This document shows, in pieces, positions 37,040-38,518 of a stretch of 38,518 nucleotides of DNA; the first letter of the stretch is position 1; the number at the start of each line of letters is the position of its first letter. The stretch lies in assembly GCF_000350225.1 (NCBI RefSeq), contig NW_005179154.1:96664-135181 (forward strand). The letters run 5' to 3'. The position numbers and the translations under genes were made by a program. A model generated the notes under the pieces. That model was given only the letters and a program-made list of their open reading frames with translations, made no database searches and was not told the origin of the DNA. The stretch comes from Chondrus crispus (Eukaryota > Rhodophyta > Florideophyceae > Gigartinales > Gigartinaceae).

Positions 37040-37490
37040 GGGGGGACGGGTGCGGGGGCTCCAGCGGCGGCGGCGGCAAGAGACGCGAGAGGACAGAAGA
37101 GAGCGAGATGAAGCCGAAGGAGGAGCAGTTGGGGAGGAGCTCTGTGTAGCGCCACTTCTGGCGTGCGGGCTTGAAAGGGGGGACCAGGCAGTGCAGGTGC
37201 AGGTGGTGCACGGAGCGCAGCGGCCACTGGTGGAAGCCCATGATGGGGGGGCTGGCGGTGTGCTGCGCAGCGAGGCGGGCCATTTTGAGTAGCAGCGGTA
37301 CGTCGGCGGCGGTGAGGTCCTCGACGCCGCGGATGAAGCGGTGCCGCGGGACGAGCAGCAGGTGCGTCGCGGCGCGCGGGACGTGGTCCGGAAAGACGAC
37401 GAGGTCGTCGTCCGTGTACAGCACGTTGGAGGGGGGCACGGCGAAGTGGGTCGCCCAGACTTCGGCGGTGGGTGACGGGAGGGGCGGCAT
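37014..37490 (-). CDS. HIT-family nucleotide hydrolase, HINT3-like
   Basis: 158 residues from ATG 37490; the frame is open further up to 37649, so a longer N-terminus is possible. HIT domain: NVLYTDDDLVVFPDHVPRAA (22-41), THLLLVPRHRFIRGVEDLTA, MGFHQWPLRSVHHLHLHCLV with the histidine triad H96-L-H98-L-H100, and a C-terminal WRYTELLPNCSSFGFISL. The GFHQ-P-xxSVxHLHLHC context and the tail are those of HINT3-type adenosine phosphoramidases, which hydrolyse AMP-N bonds. The last 20 residues are Pro-rich and encoded across the overlap with the RRM gene, so the stop may have shifted by readthrough of an earlier one. No intron seen. Confidence 0.86.
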   Translation of the reverse strand: MPPLPSPTAEVWATHFAVPPSNVLYTDDDLVVFPDHVPRAATHLLLVPRHRFIRGVEDLTAADVPLLLKMARLAAQHTASPPIMGFHQWPLRSVHHLHLHCLVPPFKPARQKWRYTELLPNCSSFGFISLSSVLSRLLPPPPLEPPHPSPLTRSPPGP

Positions 37491-37814
37491 AGTGGACGAA
37501 TGGTTGTGGCGAGGAGCAGGGCCGCGGGGCGTGGACGCGAAAATATTATTTGAGGTTTGGTTCTGGTGCACAATGGAAACGAGCATCATCATCATTCTGA
37601 AGAGGTGCCCCCCGTCTCTGTCCTCCCCCCTCCCCCTCCCCCCGACCACTCTTGTTCATCGTAAAGCGCATCTTTATTGCATCCCACGCGGGCGCAAGGC
37701 CGTCACGCAAAACCAACGGCCCCGAGCCCGCAGTCTATCGCGGGACTTGCCCTGTCCCAATACCGTGCCGGTCAATAATTATATACAAGCACCACAAAAC
37801 TCTCTGCTCCACAA
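37491..37814. other. Intergenic between the HINT3-like and DUF1517 genes
   Basis: It carries a C-rich tract at 37624-37645 and AT-rich sequence near 37770-37790 (AATAATTATATAC). It should hold the 3' end of the DUF1517 gene and the promoter of the HINT3-like gene. No further gene is seen. Confidence 0.5.
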
Positions 37815-38516
37815 TTACAACCTCCGCAGCTCGGGGTGGTCCATCAGCATCTCCTGCTGCGAGAGGGTGTCCTTGAGGCTCTGCGGCGCCCACACGACCT
37901 CGACGGCCTGTAGCTGGTCCTTGGACACAGAGGCGAGCGCCCGCAGCGCGCGGTCGACGTCCTTGGTCCCGTCGATGACCTTGGGCAGCTTGGTGACCAA
38001 GTCGCCCGCGGCAGCAATGAGGAGCGCCACGACGATGTACTCGCTCGGGGCCTTAGTGACGTCCGTCTCGCCAGCGCGCGCACGCGGCGCCTCGGCGCGG
38101 CGCCCGTCCGCGTTGCTCAGCGTCTCCTCGCCGAGCTTGAGGCGCTCCTCCAGCGCGAGCTGCGTGAATTGCGACTCCGCGTCCGAGAGGCGTGCCTGGC
38201 GCACGTCGACGGCGGCGTACATCCAGTAGTCGGGGTTGCGCAACAGCGCGGTGGCGGCCTGCTGCAGAACGTAGCGCAGCCCCGCGGGTGAGGCGGTGTC
38301 TGCAGAGCGGGCCATGGCGTCGAGGTCGAGCTGCAGCGGGCGCGCGTTGGCCAGCAGGCCGACCTTGAGGACAGCGACGGCGGTCTTCGGGTCGGCCTGC
38401 TCGCCGAGCTCCTGGTCGGCCTTGCGCGCGGCGAACGACTCGTACAAGAAGGCGGCGGCCGTGGCGAAGAGCAGCAGCGAGCCGAAGCCACCCATGCCGA
38501 AGCCGCCGATGGGCAT
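37815..38516 (-). CDS. DUF1517 family membrane protein, N-terminus possibly cut by the window edge
   Basis: 233 residues are visible, stopping at 37815. They begin MPIGGFGMGGFGSLLLFATA, a Gly/Phe-rich stretch and one membrane helix (about 12-30). The DUF1517 body follows: TAVAVLKVGLLANARPLQLD, LRYVLQQAATALLRNPDYWM, SEYIVVALLIAAAGDLVTKL and LQAVEVVWAPQSLKDTLSQQ, ending MDHPELRRL. In cyanobacteria and plants this family is thylakoid- or envelope-associated; the plant member FLAP1 adjusts photoprotection in fluctuating light. Plastid proteins of this group usually have a longer N-terminus with a transit peptide, and only two bases precede this Met, so the 5' end is probably outside the window. 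Function here is inferred from the family. Confidence 0.85.
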   Translation of the reverse strand: MPIGGFGMGGFGSLLLFATAAAFLYESFAARKADQELGEQADPKTAVAVLKVGLLANARPLQLDLDAMARSADTASPAGLRYVLQQAATALLRNPDYWMYAAVDVRQARLSDAESQFTQLALEERLKLGEETLSNADGRRAEAPRARAGETDVTKAPSEYIVVALLIAAAGDLVTKLPKVIDGTKDVDRALRALASVSKDQLQAVEVVWAPQSLKDTLSQQEMLMDHPELRRL

Positions 38517-38518
38517 GA

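Overview
The window looks like nuclear DNA of a red alga, probably a large-genome florideophyte such as Chondrus. This is inferred from compact, apparently intronless host genes, plastid-type proteins (a DUF1517 protein and an RRM protein with a transit-like N-terminus), secreted FAS1-Hint proteins, and dense Copia, Gypsy, Tc1/mariner and DIRS-type transposons. Codon use and motifs are eukaryotic. There is one 100-base assembly gap (14671-14770).

Layout. (1) 1-7.9 kb is a transposon graveyard: a frame-broken Copia pol (1-1267), Tc1-like transposase relics (2.4-2.8 kb and 7.0-7.5 kb), a decayed coiled-coil gene (4.7-5.5 kb) and sequence I cannot assign. (2) 7911-19325 is a nearly complete but inactivated Ty3/Gypsy chromovirus: 416-bp LTRs (about 97% identical), gag with a zinc knuckle, protease, RT-RNase H, an integrase interrupted by a second insertion, a chromodomain, and a long non-coding 3' part. 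(3) 19.3-22.3 kb holds another truncated Tc1 start, an array rich in ACGTGT words, a TATA-bearing LTR-like stretch and a decayed Tc1 transposase. (4) 22447-27125, minus strand, is a well-preserved tyrosine-recombinase retrotransposon (DIRS order). Its split direct repeats are arranged A1-ORFs-B1-A2-B2, and an RT-RNase H frame lies inside a second uninterrupted 1408-codon frame that carries the Gag-like and recombinase parts. (5) 29.4-38.5 kb is a gene island: two tandem secreted FAS1-Hint proteins, eIF2B gamma, a zinc-ribbon/RRM plastid-type protein, a HINT3-like hydrolase and a DUF1517 protein cut by the window edge.

The most unusual signal is structural. The Gypsy element and its flanks are packed with perfect short hairpins, typically 20 bp (8-bp arms, 4-nt loop). 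The loop is CCGA in 8 of the 17 best cases, and some lie across conserved protein motifs. Older Copia and Tc1 relics carry larger perfect palindromes (60-80 bp) that look like local inverted duplications, and at least two fit as insertions into a once-open frame. The host genes on the right do not show this on reading. The second notable item is the pair of secreted fasciclin proteins ending in Hedgehog-type Hint (Hog) autoprocessing domains.
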